Below, piece after piece: positions 18,696-27,158 of a DNA stretch of 64,000 nt. The translations under genes and the position numbers were made by a program. The stretch is from the NCBI GenBank assembly GCA_029860345.1, contig JAOUBJ010000003.1, forward strand, positions 194,709-258,708, given 5' to 3'. The DNA is from Candidatus Zixiibacteriota bacterium. Lineage in GTDB: Bacteria > Zixibacteria > MSB-5A5 > GN15 > FEB-12. The first letter of the stretch is position 1; each line of letters opens with the position of its first letter. The notes under the pieces are model-generated. The model saw nothing but the letters and a program-made list of their open reading frames with translations, was not told the origin of the DNA and made no database searches.

Positions 18696-19235
18696 TCAAC
18701 TATTGTCAGGTTGCTGCTCGGGCGGCGTGACATCTTTCAACGCCGCCCAGCGTTCGTCAATTACTTCGTTCTTGCAGTCACAGACGCCGTCGTTCAGATT
18801 CTTGCCGCACTGGGCACAAAGCCCCGCGCAATCATCCGAACATAGCGGTTTCAGATCAACCGCCAGCAGGATCGCCTGTCTGACCACCTCGCTTATGTCG
18901 GCGCGCATCGCCTGGTCCACAAAATGCACATAGTCTTCGGCGTCCACTGCTTCCTGGGCGTTTGCTTGGTGCAAATCGGCCGAGCAGACGATAAAGTCCA
19001 GCTGGTTGTTGACGTCCATCTCGTACAGAGCCAGACATCGCGCGCATTCAATTGTCGTCCTGGCTCGGGCTTCCCCTCGGCAGAAGTATTCTTCGCCGGA
19101 TTTCTGGATTGAGAGGTCGACTTTCACTGCCTGAACGCTGTGAACCCCTTGATAATCCAGGGAAATCTTTTCCGGGCCGCCCTCCAGGACCTTATGTGCT
19201 GGGAACGTTTCAAATTCCCGAAAGTCAATAATCAC
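18696..19235 (-). CDS. yceD: YceD/DUF177 family protein
   Basis: 179 residues. Family features are the ARARTTIECARCLALYEM segment and the C-terminal cysteines in LKPLCSDDCAGLCAQCGKNL, where two CxxC-type pairs probably bind zinc. The family is linked to 23S rRNA maturation and ribosome assembly and is nearly always next to rpmF, as here. The start is GTG with no Shine-Dalgarno; the promoter immediately upstream places the mRNA start at or beside this codon. Lead gene of the fatty-acid cluster. Confidence 0.92.
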   Translation of the reverse strand: MIIDFREFETFPAHKVLEGGPEKISLDYQGVHSVQAVKVDLSIQKSGEEYFCRGEARARTTIECARCLALYEMDVNNQLDFIVCSADLHQANAQEAVDAEDYVHFVDQAMRADISEVVRQAILLAVDLKPLCSDDCAGLCAQCGKNLNDGVCDCKNEVIDERWAALKDVTPPEQQPDNS

Positions 19236-19243
19236 AGCTTCGA

Positions 19244-19272
19244 AGAGTATGAAAATGGAGCGAAAAAGTCAA
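19244..19272 (-). promoter_or_regulatory. Sigma-70-type promoter of the yceD-rpmF-fab operon, leaderless spacing
   Basis: Minus strand TTGACT (19267-19272), 17-bp spacer, TACTCT (19244-19249), then eight bases to the GTG start. No Shine-Dalgarno is present in between. Confidence 0.55.
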
Positions 19273-19343
19273 GCTAAAACCGGCCTTAGAACGGTTTGGA
19301 GCGCAATGGGTTAAGGGGGGGGGCGGGAGGTGGCAAACCGTGT

Positions 19344-19366
19344 CACCCTGAGCGCAGTCGAAGGGT
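19344..19366. repeat. Palindromic repeat P1
   Basis: Arms CACCCT and AGGGT around GAGCGCAGTCGA. It is followed at 19388-19402 by a degenerate copy of the P3 palindrome (arms GAGTCT/AGATTC). Confidence 0.65.
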
Positions 19367-19432
19367 CCCGTCCTTGTGGTGCCTGAGTCTTCAGATTCGG
19401 GCACATAGAAAGCCTGGGTGGCCCGGACTTCA

Positions 19433-19580
19433 GGGCTTGTTGAAAAACCCTCTGCGCCGTCAGGTGACGTGCCTTGCGGTGCCGGTGCTGTAAGGCGACT
19501 CGCCTGACAGCTAGTGGGTAGGGCAGCAGGTGTCGGGCGGGGTCGCCCAACACCACCCACGATATGGACCTATATCAACA
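19433..19580. repeat. 148-bp MITE-like element, copy B
   Basis: Aligns without gaps to 11163-11310 with roughly 90 percent identity by eye, the longest exact stretch being the CGCCGTCAGGTGACGTGCCT segment and its flanks. The left terminal TGTTGAAAAA is intact, whereas the right end has decayed (TATATCAACA). It lies in the 1.2-kb gene-free region 19273-20459, which otherwise contains only P1/P2 palindromes and unassigned sequence. Confidence 0.7.
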
Positions 19581-20119
19581 GGTCCTTCAGTCCGGGTTTC
19601 ATTGCCCTGTGCCCGGCAGATGTCCACATCTGCCTGTCCATAGATGATCAACTTGAAAACGCAGCTTCTTGTAGGGCGAAACCTGGTAACACACCAATCG
19701 ACTTCATAGCACCATCTTTCTTGGGTACGGTACCCCACCAAGAGCGTTTCGCGACTGGTGGGTTCTTCAGTCCATAAGAACCCTATCAAATAGTAGCAGA
19801 ATGTGGCTGGAGGTCGGGACATAAAAGGACCGTCCAATGACCACCATCGCAAAACAAACCGCTGTACACATAACCGCCAAACAGTGTCGGTCCGGCAATC
19901 ACCATCAATCTTGTATCTCTAATGCAGGACTTTTCCGCCCTAAGCCATTTGCACACCATCTCGAAAACCACCTCAAATCCTGCATGGGTACAGACTTGAG
20001 ACATACGAAGAGGACTGCCGCGCTCTGAAAACACTTTTTCCGTAAAACAAACCCATTTCCACCAGCCTACACACTTCTGCAGGATGTACAGTAAGGGGTG
20101 CGCGTAGCGCGAAGAAACA

Positions 20120-20412
20120 GGTTTACCTGTGTCATTCCGGGCTTTGACCCGGAATCCAGTATTCGATTTTGGCGATGGATGCCGGATCAAGGTCCGGCAT
20201 GACGAGATAGGTAGCTCGTCAGGGTGGCCGTCTCAAATCTTGTTTGGGACGGTTGCTGTGTGAGCGGATTCACCCTTCGACTCCGCTCAGGGTGAGGTGG
20301 CGGCGTGCTCCCGATGACACACAGTGGGCGCCTAGCGCCGAAAAAGCGATTTGTCGCCGCGAAGCGCAGAAAGACCGGCTTGCCGGTCATTCTGGCGAAG
20401 GCCGGAGTCCAG
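20120..20412. repeat. Cluster of P1 and P2 palindromic repeats
   Basis: P2-type palindromes (CATTCCGGGC/GACCCGGAATCC, then GGATGCCGGATC/GGTCCGGCATGAC) lie at about 20132-20205. A P1 copy is at 20271-20294, and another P2 relative (ATTCTGGCGAAGGCCGGAGT) at about 20390-20410. Short modules with GCGCGTAGCGCGAAGAAA and CAGGTTTACCTG link them. The same modules occur in other orders elsewhere in the window. Confidence 0.6.
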
Positions 20413-20459
20413 TCTTCGATGGGTGCCCGGACCAATCCTCGCAAGGGGCTGTGCCGCAT

Positions 20460-23400
20460 TCACGGACAGGCCGCCGGCGGCGGGCCGCCGGTGAACATGT
20501 AGTCGACCAGATATACCAAGTCTGCTATGTCGATCGGCTCCACACCACTCCCGTCTATGTCTGCTTCATCAAAGCAAACTGGCTCTGGACCTCCGCTGAA
20601 CATGAAGTCGACGAGATAGACCAAATCGGAGATGTCAATCACGTCGCCGGGATCATAGTCGACGTTGCCTCGGATACCGACACAGTGGATGACAAAAGGA
20701 ATCGCACCGATATCGCCGCGACTGCCGTCGGAGTCGTCGTATTGTGAGTCTGGATGCCCGGCGTCGATGCAGGGGGAACTATTGAGAAGCGAGTAGTCGC
20801 CCTGAAGCGGATTCGTATACAGCGGGTCAACATGAATGTCGTTGGCACCCTCGGTTTCGGGCACGTCATAGTTGGGGTTGTTGTTCCAGGTGTTATTGTA
20901 ATCCAGTAGCGTAAAATCTGAAGCCGAGAGGGCGCCGACACCACGTTCCAGCGAGTTTGTCACAATGTTATTGATCGCATAGCCACCACCGGCGATTGAG
21001 AAGAAACCGCTTTCGTTGCCGTCAAACGTATTGTTGATGATCCAGGAATCGTGGGCGCCCCCCCGCAATCCCACACAGCCAATGCCGCCGTTATCGTAAA
21101 AGAGGCATCTGGTCACAAGCACCGCCGTTTCCTGACACCGAATGACCTCCCTATTGGCGGTGCCGACCGGGATGTTGTCTCTGAAAACACATGCCGAGAG
21201 CGTCGCCGAGACGGCGTTTTTTATTGCCACGGTGAACTCCTGGCCACCTCCGGTTATCGTAAAGCCGGCCAATTCGGTGCCTGACATCGGGACATCCTCG
21301 ATCGAAACGGTGGGTAACTCCGGGTCCATCGGCGTCAGCGTGGTCGTTTGGGCGCCTTCGGAGCTGGTTAAGATCAACTGCCGACCCAGGAAGTCAATGT
21401 TTTCCTGGTAGGTGCCGGGGGCTACCAGGATGGTATCGCCATGGAACCCGGATTCTACAGCGGTTTGGATGGTCGGACGCTGCCCGGGAACATGGATCAC
21501 AACATAGTGTGAGCGCGTCACAAACCACTCGGTATCAGACCAGTCGGATGTTTCAAAGCCGTCAAATGACCGGGCGCGCCACCAATAGGATTGCTCCGGG
21601 CTCAAATCTTGAAGGAAACCGGTGGATGTCATCAACGAATCTTCGTCAACGCCCTCGACCGACTCGACGAGCAAGATCAATCCCGGGTCCTCGTATAATT
21701 CAAAGTCGTATAACAGCGGATCGTTTTCGGCGTCCGACCCGTGATCCACGCTCAAGGAGACTATTGACACATGTACGGTCTCCCCCCCCACCGGGCTGAA
21801 CGGCATGGGTTCTGTGGGTGCACTGTTCATGTATAAAGTGCGAGTCCTCCAGCCACCCCATTGGATACCGTTGTACAACCTGACGCGAAAGTAGTACAGG
21901 GTTCCATCCTCAAGCGGCAGTCCGGAATAAACTGCGAAAGTGTCGGCCGTATAGACTTGTCCGGGACTCCACATCTCAGCCGTGGACCAATCCTGGTCAA
22001 CCCCCACCTCGATCTCGTATGCAATCTGTGACGGCAGGGTATCGACAAAGAGCCAGCGGAACTTCGGAGAGTGGTTTACAACGTGCCAGGGGTCCTCGGA
22101 TTCCAACTCCAGCATACCGACATACGGGAAGACGTCTGATAACCAAAGAGCGCCCATGTCGCTTCTGGTGCTGTCCGGATCGTTATACAGCGAGTCGGGA
22201 TGGCCGGCATTGATACAGGGCGAGCCAGGCAGCAGACGGTAATCGTGAGCAACCAACTCCAGGTACTCGGGGTCGACCTGAATGTCATTGGGCCCGGGAC
22301 TCAGGACGGGCATGTAGTCGGGGTTGTTGTTCCAAACATCGTTGTAATCCAGTAAGGTGAAGTCCCCCGATGATCCCGCGTTCACTCCCCCGTCGATTGA
22401 ATTGGTGACAATGTTATTGATGGCGTATCCACCACCAGCAATCGAGAAGAACCCTCGCTCGTTGCCGTCAAAAGTATTGTTGATAATCCAGCTATTCTCG
22501 GCGCCAGAGCGAAGACCGACGCAGCCTATGCCACCGTTATTATAGAAGACATTTCTTGTTACCACCACGCTGGCGTTGTTACACGAGACCACTTCGACGT
22601 TACCACTGCCGATCGGGATGTTGTCGTGAATGACGTTGTTCCTTATAAGAACGCCGGCACTTCCGGACACGGCAATGGTATGTGTGTCGCCCCCGCCGGT
22701 AATAGAGAAGCCGTTGATTTCCGTACCTATGGGCTCCTCGGATGCGATTTTGATCGTACTCGCCGCGGGGTTGGCCGGTCTCAGCACAGTGACTTCAGGT
22801 CCGGCGGTGCTAAGAATGACTATCTGTTTTCCGAGAAAATCGATATTCTCGGTATAATCGCCGGGACCCACCAGGATAGTGTCTCCATTGAAAGCAGTAT
22901 CGATAGCCTCCTGGATCGTCAGGTATTCTTCCGGAACGAGAATCGTTGGGTTAAAATTGGTAGACATACGACGCATCGACCAGGTGCCCCACGCTGAACC
23001 ATTACTGACTCTTACCCGCACATATAGATCTGAGTGGTCGGCTAACGGTAAACCGGCATAGACGGCCTGGGTATCGGGAGAGGTCACAGCATCAGTAGAC
23101 CAGAGATCGGCCGATGACCAACTTCCGTCCGAATCAACCTCGATCTCATACTGGACCTGCCCGACCCCCGATGTGTCCGTGAACGTCCAGTAGATAGCTG
23201 GTGTCGGTGATGACAGAACGTCCCCATGAGCATCTGCTCCGAAGTTTAGTTTTGCGGCCAGCGGATACTGGTCCGACCATGCGTGCAGAGGCACAGCGCC
23301 TATGTCGTTGCGGCTACTGTCGGGGTCGTCATACTCGCTATCGGGGTGCCCGGCGTTGATACAGGGTGATAAATCCGATAGTGAATAGTTCCTGCTGATC

Positions 23401-24152
23401 GCATCAAGGTAGAGGGGATCAACGTGTATATCGTTGGGGCCTTCAATTTCCGGCATGGAATAATCTGTTGGGTTATTCCAGATGTCGTTGTAGTCAAGCA
23501 GCGTGAAGTTGGAAGTTTCATGGACGACGACACCCAACTCAATAGAGTTGGTCACGATATTGTTCAGGGCGAAGCCGCCGCTGGCGATGGAGAAGAAGCC
23601 ACGCTCATTGTTGTCAAAGGTGTTGTTGACAATCCAGCTTCCCTGAGCCCCCACCCGGAGACCTACGCAGCCGATACCGCCGTTGCCGGAGAAGATATTC
23701 CGAGTCACGTGGGCCGATGCGTCGAGACAGGAAATCACCTCAACGTTTTCACTTCCGACCGGAATATTGTCGCAGAAAAGGTTGTACCAGATCGTAGGCG
23801 ACGCCGAGCCATCAACGCGTAAAGTGTGGGTAACGCCACCACCCCTTACCGTGAACCCTCGGAACTCGGTACCGGGCAGTTCACCGTTGCCGATGACCAC
23901 GGTATGAACGTTTGGCTCCGCCGGCGTGAGAATCGTGCTGTCGGCACCCTTAGACCCCAGCAGCACAATAGAATGTCCGCCGAACACAATGTTCTCGGTA
24001 TAGAGACCCGGTGCCACCAGCACCGTGTCCCCGTCGGAGGCGGCATCAATTCCTGCCTGGATCGTGGACTGGTCCGTTGGTATGTGGATCGTGGCCGCGT
24101 TGAGCGCACCGGCGCAGAGCACCAGCATCGCCACAGAGAGAAGACACTTCAT
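20460..24152 (-). CDS. Secreted triplicated beta-helix protein with dockerin-like C-terminus
   Basis: 1230 residues. The ATG at 24152 has GGAGG in front and opens a signal peptide (MKCLLSVAMLVLCAGALNA). Three right-handed parallel beta-helix modules of about 300 residues follow, each beginning IxxPxxxxTIQxAIDxAxxGDTxLVxPGxYxENI and each repeating NNTFDxNERGFFSIA and FTLLDYNDxWNN almost word for word. Between them are FN3/Ig-like segments. The C-terminus has two EF-hand-like dockerin repeats (GNVDYDPGDVIDISDLVYLV and its partner) ending YMFTGGPPP. Probably a surface or extracellular polysaccharide-binding or cleaving protein; no lyase catalytic residues were identified. Flanked by repeat-rich gaps on both sides. 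Confidence 0.85.
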   Translation of the reverse strand: MKCLLSVAMLVLCAGALNAATIHIPTDQSTIQAGIDAASDGDTVLVAPGLYTENIVFGGHSIVLLGSKGADSTILTPAEPNVHTVVIGNGELPGTEFRGFTVRGGGVTHTLRVDGSASPTIWYNLFCDNIPVGSENVEVISCLDASAHVTRNIFSGNGGIGCVGLRVGAQGSWIVNNTFDNNERGFFSIASGGFALNNIVTNSIELGVVVHETSNFTLLDYNDIWNNPTDYSMPEIEGPNDIHVDPLYLDAISRNYSLSDLSPCINAGHPDSEYDDPDSSRNDIGAVPLHAWSDQYPLAAKLNFGADAHGDVLSSPTPAIYWTFTDTSGVGQVQYEIEVDSDGSWSSADLWSTDAVTSPDTQAVYAGLPLADHSDLYVRVRVSNGSAWGTWSMRRMSTNFNPTILVPEEYLTIQEAIDTAFNGDTILVGPGDYTENIDFLGKQIVILSTAGPEVTVLRPANPAASTIKIASEEPIGTEINGFSITGGGDTHTIAVSGSAGVLIRNNVIHDNIPIGSGNVEVVSCNNASVVVTRNVFYNNGGIGCVGLRSGAENSWIINNTFDGNERGFFSIAGGGYAINNIVTNSIDGGVNAGSSGDFTLLDYNDVWNNNPDYMPVLSPGPNDIQVDPEYLELVAHDYRLLPGSPCINAGHPDSLYNDPDSTRSDMGALWLSDVFPYVGMLELESEDPWHVVNHSPKFRWLFVDTLPSQIAYEIEVGVDQDWSTAEMWSPGQVYTADTFAVYSGLPLEDGTLYYFRVRLYNGIQWGGWRTRTLYMNSAPTEPMPFSPVGGETVHVSIVSLSVDHGSDAENDPLLYDFELYEDPGLILLVESVEGVDEDSLMTSTGFLQDLSPEQSYWWRARSFDGFETSDWSDTEWFVTRSHYVVIHVPGQRPTIQTAVESGFHGDTILVAPGTYQENIDFLGRQLILTSSEGAQTTTLTPMDPELPTVSIEDVPMSGTELAGFTITGGGQEFTVAIKNAVSATLSACVFRDNIPVGTANREVIRCQETAVLVTRCLFYDNGGIGCVGLRGGAHDSWIINNTFDGNESGFFSIAGGGYAINNIVTNSLERGVGALSASDFTLLDYNNTWNNNPNYDVPETEGANDIHVDPLYTNPLQGDYSLLNSSPCIDAGHPDSQYDDSDGSRGDIGAIPFVIHCVGIRGNVDYDPGDVIDISDLVYLVDFMFSGGPEPVCFDEADIDGSGVEPIDIADLVYLVDYMFTGGPPPAACP

Positions 24153-24362
24153 CGGTCCTCCGCATTGGCCGTCAGTCATGTATCCCCGAAAGATAGGCGG
24201 GGATGGCAATTCTGTCAATCCCAAACGCAGGTTTTCGGTTATCTGTCAACTGGAGCGGGCCGCTATCCAGTCTTGGCTTCGGGTGGCAAGTGGAAGCCAC
24301 TTATGGCCGTCCTCGGCTGCCCCTTGCGTCCGCGGTGGCACGGACGATCACAATTGTTGTGG

Positions 24363-24503
24363 TGGCTGAGTCTTCGGACTCGGCCATGAATTGGTCAGCC
24401 GATGCCTTCCCGCGCGATCTGAAGATCACACGGGCACAACGCTTGCTCGGTTGCGTCAGGTCTTGCGAATCACGCGGAACGCGTGATTTGTGTGACCTGA
24501 CGC
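24363..24503. repeat. P3 palindrome and a 51-bp near-perfect inverted repeat
   Basis: A P3 palindrome (arms GAGTC/GACTC) lies at 24363-24384, then a large palindrome at 24453-24503 whose arms GCGTCAGGTC and GACCTGACGC continue inward to AATCACGCG/CGCGTGATT around a GAA loop. It lies in the 24153-24852 gap, which contains no convincing gene. Confidence 0.7.
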
Positions 24504-24522
24504 TCTCGTCCTGTATTCGGTT

Positions 24523-24570
24523 TTGTGTCGGGTCACACTCCCGCAATTGCAGAATCAAGACCCGACACAA
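24523..24570. repeat. Nested-hairpin element N1, copy 3
   Basis: Perfect 12-bp outer arms TTGTGTCGGGTC (24523-24534) and GACCCGACACAA (24559-24570), with a 24-bp interior. Same arms and total length (48 bp) as the element at 11006-11053. Confidence 0.75.
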
Positions 24571-24852
24571 CGTAAACACATGAGCTGCGCGCGAAGCGTG
24601 AGACACACGGCTTGACCGTGTGTCATGACGTGCGGAGTCGAGGTATGAGCCAAACTGGGTGGCCGTCTCAAGCCTTGCTTGGGACGGCGGGCAAGCCCGT
24701 TCTTCGCGCTACGCGCACATTGCCCTAGGCAAAGCCTGATGGTGTCACAAGCCGCGCACCGCATAAAGTGATTTGTCACCGGAACCCTGCGGGGCATTCC
24801 TCGTATCAAACAAGACGAAGTTCCATAAAGACAAAAACAAGGACAAGACAGA

Positions 24853-25683
24853 GTGCGTATATTCCATCCACCCAAAAGTGTCATCGAACAAGCAGTAGCC
24901 AAAATGATAGCCGACGGCGTCGCTCACCCCGAAGCCAAATTCAACTACGAAGCAGAAGGCGGCATGCGTCGAGAAATCACCTACCGCGACGAGGACCTCC
25001 AATACCGGATGGAACGCACACCGCAAGTGGAATGTGTCGACGCCGCGCTCCAGATGCTGATCGAAATGAAACTGATTCCATCGGATGCATCCTACGACAA
25101 AGACGCCTTCGACAAACACCGCGCCAAAGTAAAAGAAACATTCAAAGGTGGTTGGACAACTATCACACCCGTGATGGAGCGTCTGATGTACATGCTGACC
25201 GCAGTCAAGCGACCCAAGCGCCTGGTCGAATTGGGTAGCTTTTGGGGTAACAGCCTGGCCTGGTTTGCCGGTCCCTGTGTCGGCGAGCATCGAGTGTACG
25301 ATGCAGAAACAATCTACGGAGTCGATATCGATGTGGCCATGACCGCTCAGGCTCGCAAAAACTTCGACCAGCTCGGCCACTGCGAATCGGTGGAGCTAAT
25401 CGGTGAAGACGCCGCCGTGGTCTTGGAACGAATCGATGCACCCATAGACTTCTTGTACCTGGAAGCCAAAGACGAAAAGAACTTCAGTGGCTATCTGGAA
25501 TTTTTACAGCAAGCATACGACAAGCTACCACCGGGCGCCTGGGTCATCGCTCACGATTCGACCCACGCCGACCACCAGAAGGACCTGGCAGGATACCTGG
25601 CCTGGGTTCGGGACACGCGCAATTTCTCGGAGTCTGTATCGTTCGATGTCGACCGCTTCGGGTTGGAGCTTTCGATTAAGTAG
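24853..25683 (+). CDS. Class I SAM-dependent methyltransferase-like protein
   Basis: 276 residues with a GTG start. The Rossmann core shows motif I as RLVELGSFWGNSLAWFA, the acidic loop as IYGVDIDVAMTAQAR and motif IV as IDFLYLEAKDEKN, followed by PPGAWVIAHDSTHADH. This pattern fits the O-methyltransferase / cephalosporin hydroxylase-like branch. Residues 1-95 are an extra helical region not assigned to a family. Cytoplasmic; the substrate is unknown. It is monocistronic, followed by a nested-hairpin element and a convergent gene. Motif I has FWG in place of the glycine-rich GTGTG loop, so a non-methyltransferase role cannot be excluded. Confidence 0.65.
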   Translation: MRIFHPPKSVIEQAVAKMIADGVAHPEAKFNYEAEGGMRREITYRDEDLQYRMERTPQVECVDAALQMLIEMKLIPSDASYDKDAFDKHRAKVKETFKGGWTTITPVMERLMYMLTAVKRPKRLVELGSFWGNSLAWFAGPCVGEHRVYDAETIYGVDIDVAMTAQARKNFDQLGHCESVELIGEDAAVVLERIDAPIDFLYLEAKDEKNFSGYLEFLQQAYDKLPPGAWVIAHDSTHADHQKDLAGYLAWVRDTRNFSESVSFDVDRFGLELSIK

Positions 25684-25685
25684 CA

Positions 25686-25767
25686 GTAGGGCGGCATCCC
25701 TGCGCCGAAGGTCCGCCGCAGGAGGGATGCCGCCGTATTCGGCAGGATCACAGGGATCCTGCCCTAC
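25686..25767. repeat. Three-way-junction hairpin element J1, copy 1
   Basis: Outer arms GTAGGGC (25686-25692) and GCCCTAC (25761-25767) close two adjacent hairpins: GGCGGCATCCCT/AGGGATGCCGCC and GGCAGGATC/GATCCTGCC. It fills the gap between two convergent genes and may also act as a bidirectional terminator. Related elements are at 40111-40196 and 47398-47463. Confidence 0.75.
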
Positions 25768-25773
25768 GGGGTG

Positions 25774-26268
25774 CTACAACAGCAACTCAAATTCAATCTC
25801 GTCACGCAGAGGGATACCGTGCATCCCGATCTCCGAAATGGATGGTTTCATACGTCGGGACTCAGCCAGTGCGTTAACGTGAACCGTCGCAATCGTCCAG
25901 CCACGACGCTGGTAAAAACGGATTGCATCAAGGTTGTCATTGGTAGTAATCAACCACATGCGCTCCACACCGCGCTTCGGCATCTCCGCACGTACCGTAT
26001 CCAGAAGTGCTGTTCCGACACCGCGGAACTTGTCGAAGGCATCCAGTGTCACGACCTCACATTGGTCGCCGGTTACTTCGTAGGTCACCAGGCCAACCCG
26101 TTTGCCGGTCTGGTCCACGGCGTAGTATCCTTCGATCTCGGCCGGATAGATTCTGCGCGCCCGACTGATGATAAAGTCCGCTCCCCAACCGCGCGCTATT
26201 TCAAGCACCCATTCGCGTTCTTTATCGGTAACCTTCTTGATCGTGAAAGACATTGGTTGATCATCCAT
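25774..26268 (-). CDS. GNAT-family N-acetyltransferase
   Basis: 164 residues. The acetyl-CoA-binding motif A is seen as VVTLDAFDKFRGVGTALLD (the usual RGxGxG is RGVGTA) and motif B as NLDAIRFYQRRGWTIATVH. The start overlaps the end of the lysE gene by 8 bp; an ATG at 26253 is an alternative start. Cytoplasmic acetyltransferase of unknown substrate, probably co-transcribed with the LysE exporter. Confidence 0.88.
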   Translation of the reverse strand: MDDQPMSFTIKKVTDKEREWVLEIARGWGADFIISRARRIYPAEIEGYYAVDQTGKRVGLVTYEVTGDQCEVVTLDAFDKFRGVGTALLDTVRAEMPKRGVERMWLITTNDNLDAIRFYQRRGWTIATVHVNALAESRRMKPSISEIGMHGIPLRDEIEFELLL

Positions 26269-26917
26269 TCATGTCGAGCGCCAGTTCTCCTGAAACCCCA
26301 TCCATAACGAACGTGCATCCGAGATAGATCAAAAAAGCCGCACATAACGCCATCAAGATTTTCATTGAGCGCCCCACCAACAACCGTTTCCCCTGCCACA
26401 AAAGAATCGACACCACCGTGTACCAGACAAAGTCCGACAGTATGTGCCCAAAGTAAAACACCACCGGACCCACCCAGCCAAACTTCTGTGATTTGAGCAA
26501 ATAGGCCAGCCCGGTGGTCGCCCACCAGACGAACCAGTATGGATTGGACAAGGTTGCCGTGATTCCTTTACCGGTCAAACGATGACCGCCCGATTTACTT
26601 GAACCGTCGACTTCGTAACTCAACCTGTTTTTCAGCGTCTCGTACCCCATGCTACTCCCCATCAAGATAAGAGCGATCCCCCCCACCACGCCGATCACGC
26701 CGGCTACACTTTCGTTCTGCGCCAACGCTGCCACGCCGAGCGATAGCACTACCACGACCGCGATTTCGGCAATGGCATGACCGACCGATAGGATCGGCCC
26801 GGCCTGCCAGCCGTAGCGCGGCGTTTCGGCGATGTCGACCGCCAACAGCGGACCCGGCATCATAGCGCCTGAGAACCCGACCATGAACGATGTGAAGAAC
26901 AATACCAGCAGTTCCAT
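26261..26917 (-). CDS. LysE/RhtB-family amino-acid exporter
   Basis: 218 residues with about six hydrophobic segments. The N-terminal FMVGFSGAMMPGPLLAVDI is the LysE-family GxxPGP signature, and the internal ATLSNPYWFVWW corresponds to the conserved NPK/W region. It likely exports a small amine or amino acid across the inner membrane. There is no Shine-Dalgarno at the ATG; a near-consensus promoter ends eight bases upstream, implying a leaderless transcript that continues into the GNAT gene. Confidence 0.88.
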   Translation of the reverse strand: MELLVLFFTSFMVGFSGAMMPGPLLAVDIAETPRYGWQAGPILSVGHAIAEIAVVVVLSLGVAALAQNESVAGVIGVVGGIALILMGSSMGYETLKNRLSYEVDGSSKSGGHRLTGKGITATLSNPYWFVWWATTGLAYLLKSQKFGWVGPVVFYFGHILSDFVWYTVVSILLWQGKRLLVGRSMKILMALCAAFLIYLGCTFVMDGVSGELALDMNG

Positions 26918-26925
26918 GGTTACAT

Positions 26926-26954
26926 ATTATAACTCAAAAAATGCTCGGTTCCAA
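26926..26954 (-). promoter_or_regulatory. Near-consensus sigma-70-type promoter of lysE-GNAT, leaderless spacing
   Basis: Minus strand TTGGAA (26949-26954), 17-bp spacer, perfect TATAAT (26926-26931), then eight bases to the ATG at 26917. Confidence 0.65.
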
Positions 26955-27158
26955 ATCTGTATTAGTGGGATGACATTTGTTCCTGACAAGCATGCTACCA
27001 CACCAAGCGGATGGCCGGTTGGTCAAAAACTGCTTGCCATTTAGAGTCCATGGTTCTTACTTGGAAGGAGAATCGATCAACTGACATTGGGAATCAAAAC
27101 ATACACTCACATAATGACGTGAGAGCTAAGCGCTATGGGATTAACATGGAGGTGTAGG

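Noticed and set aside
20460-24152. Polysaccharide lyase assignment
   Set aside because: The beta-helix is clear, but I found no conserved lyase active-site set, so only the fold was reported.
24555-25380. Minus-strand open frames of 115 and 211 codons opposite the methyltransferase-like gene
   Set aside because: They are shadows of the plus-strand gene and of repeats; the plus-strand frame carries the recognisable motifs.
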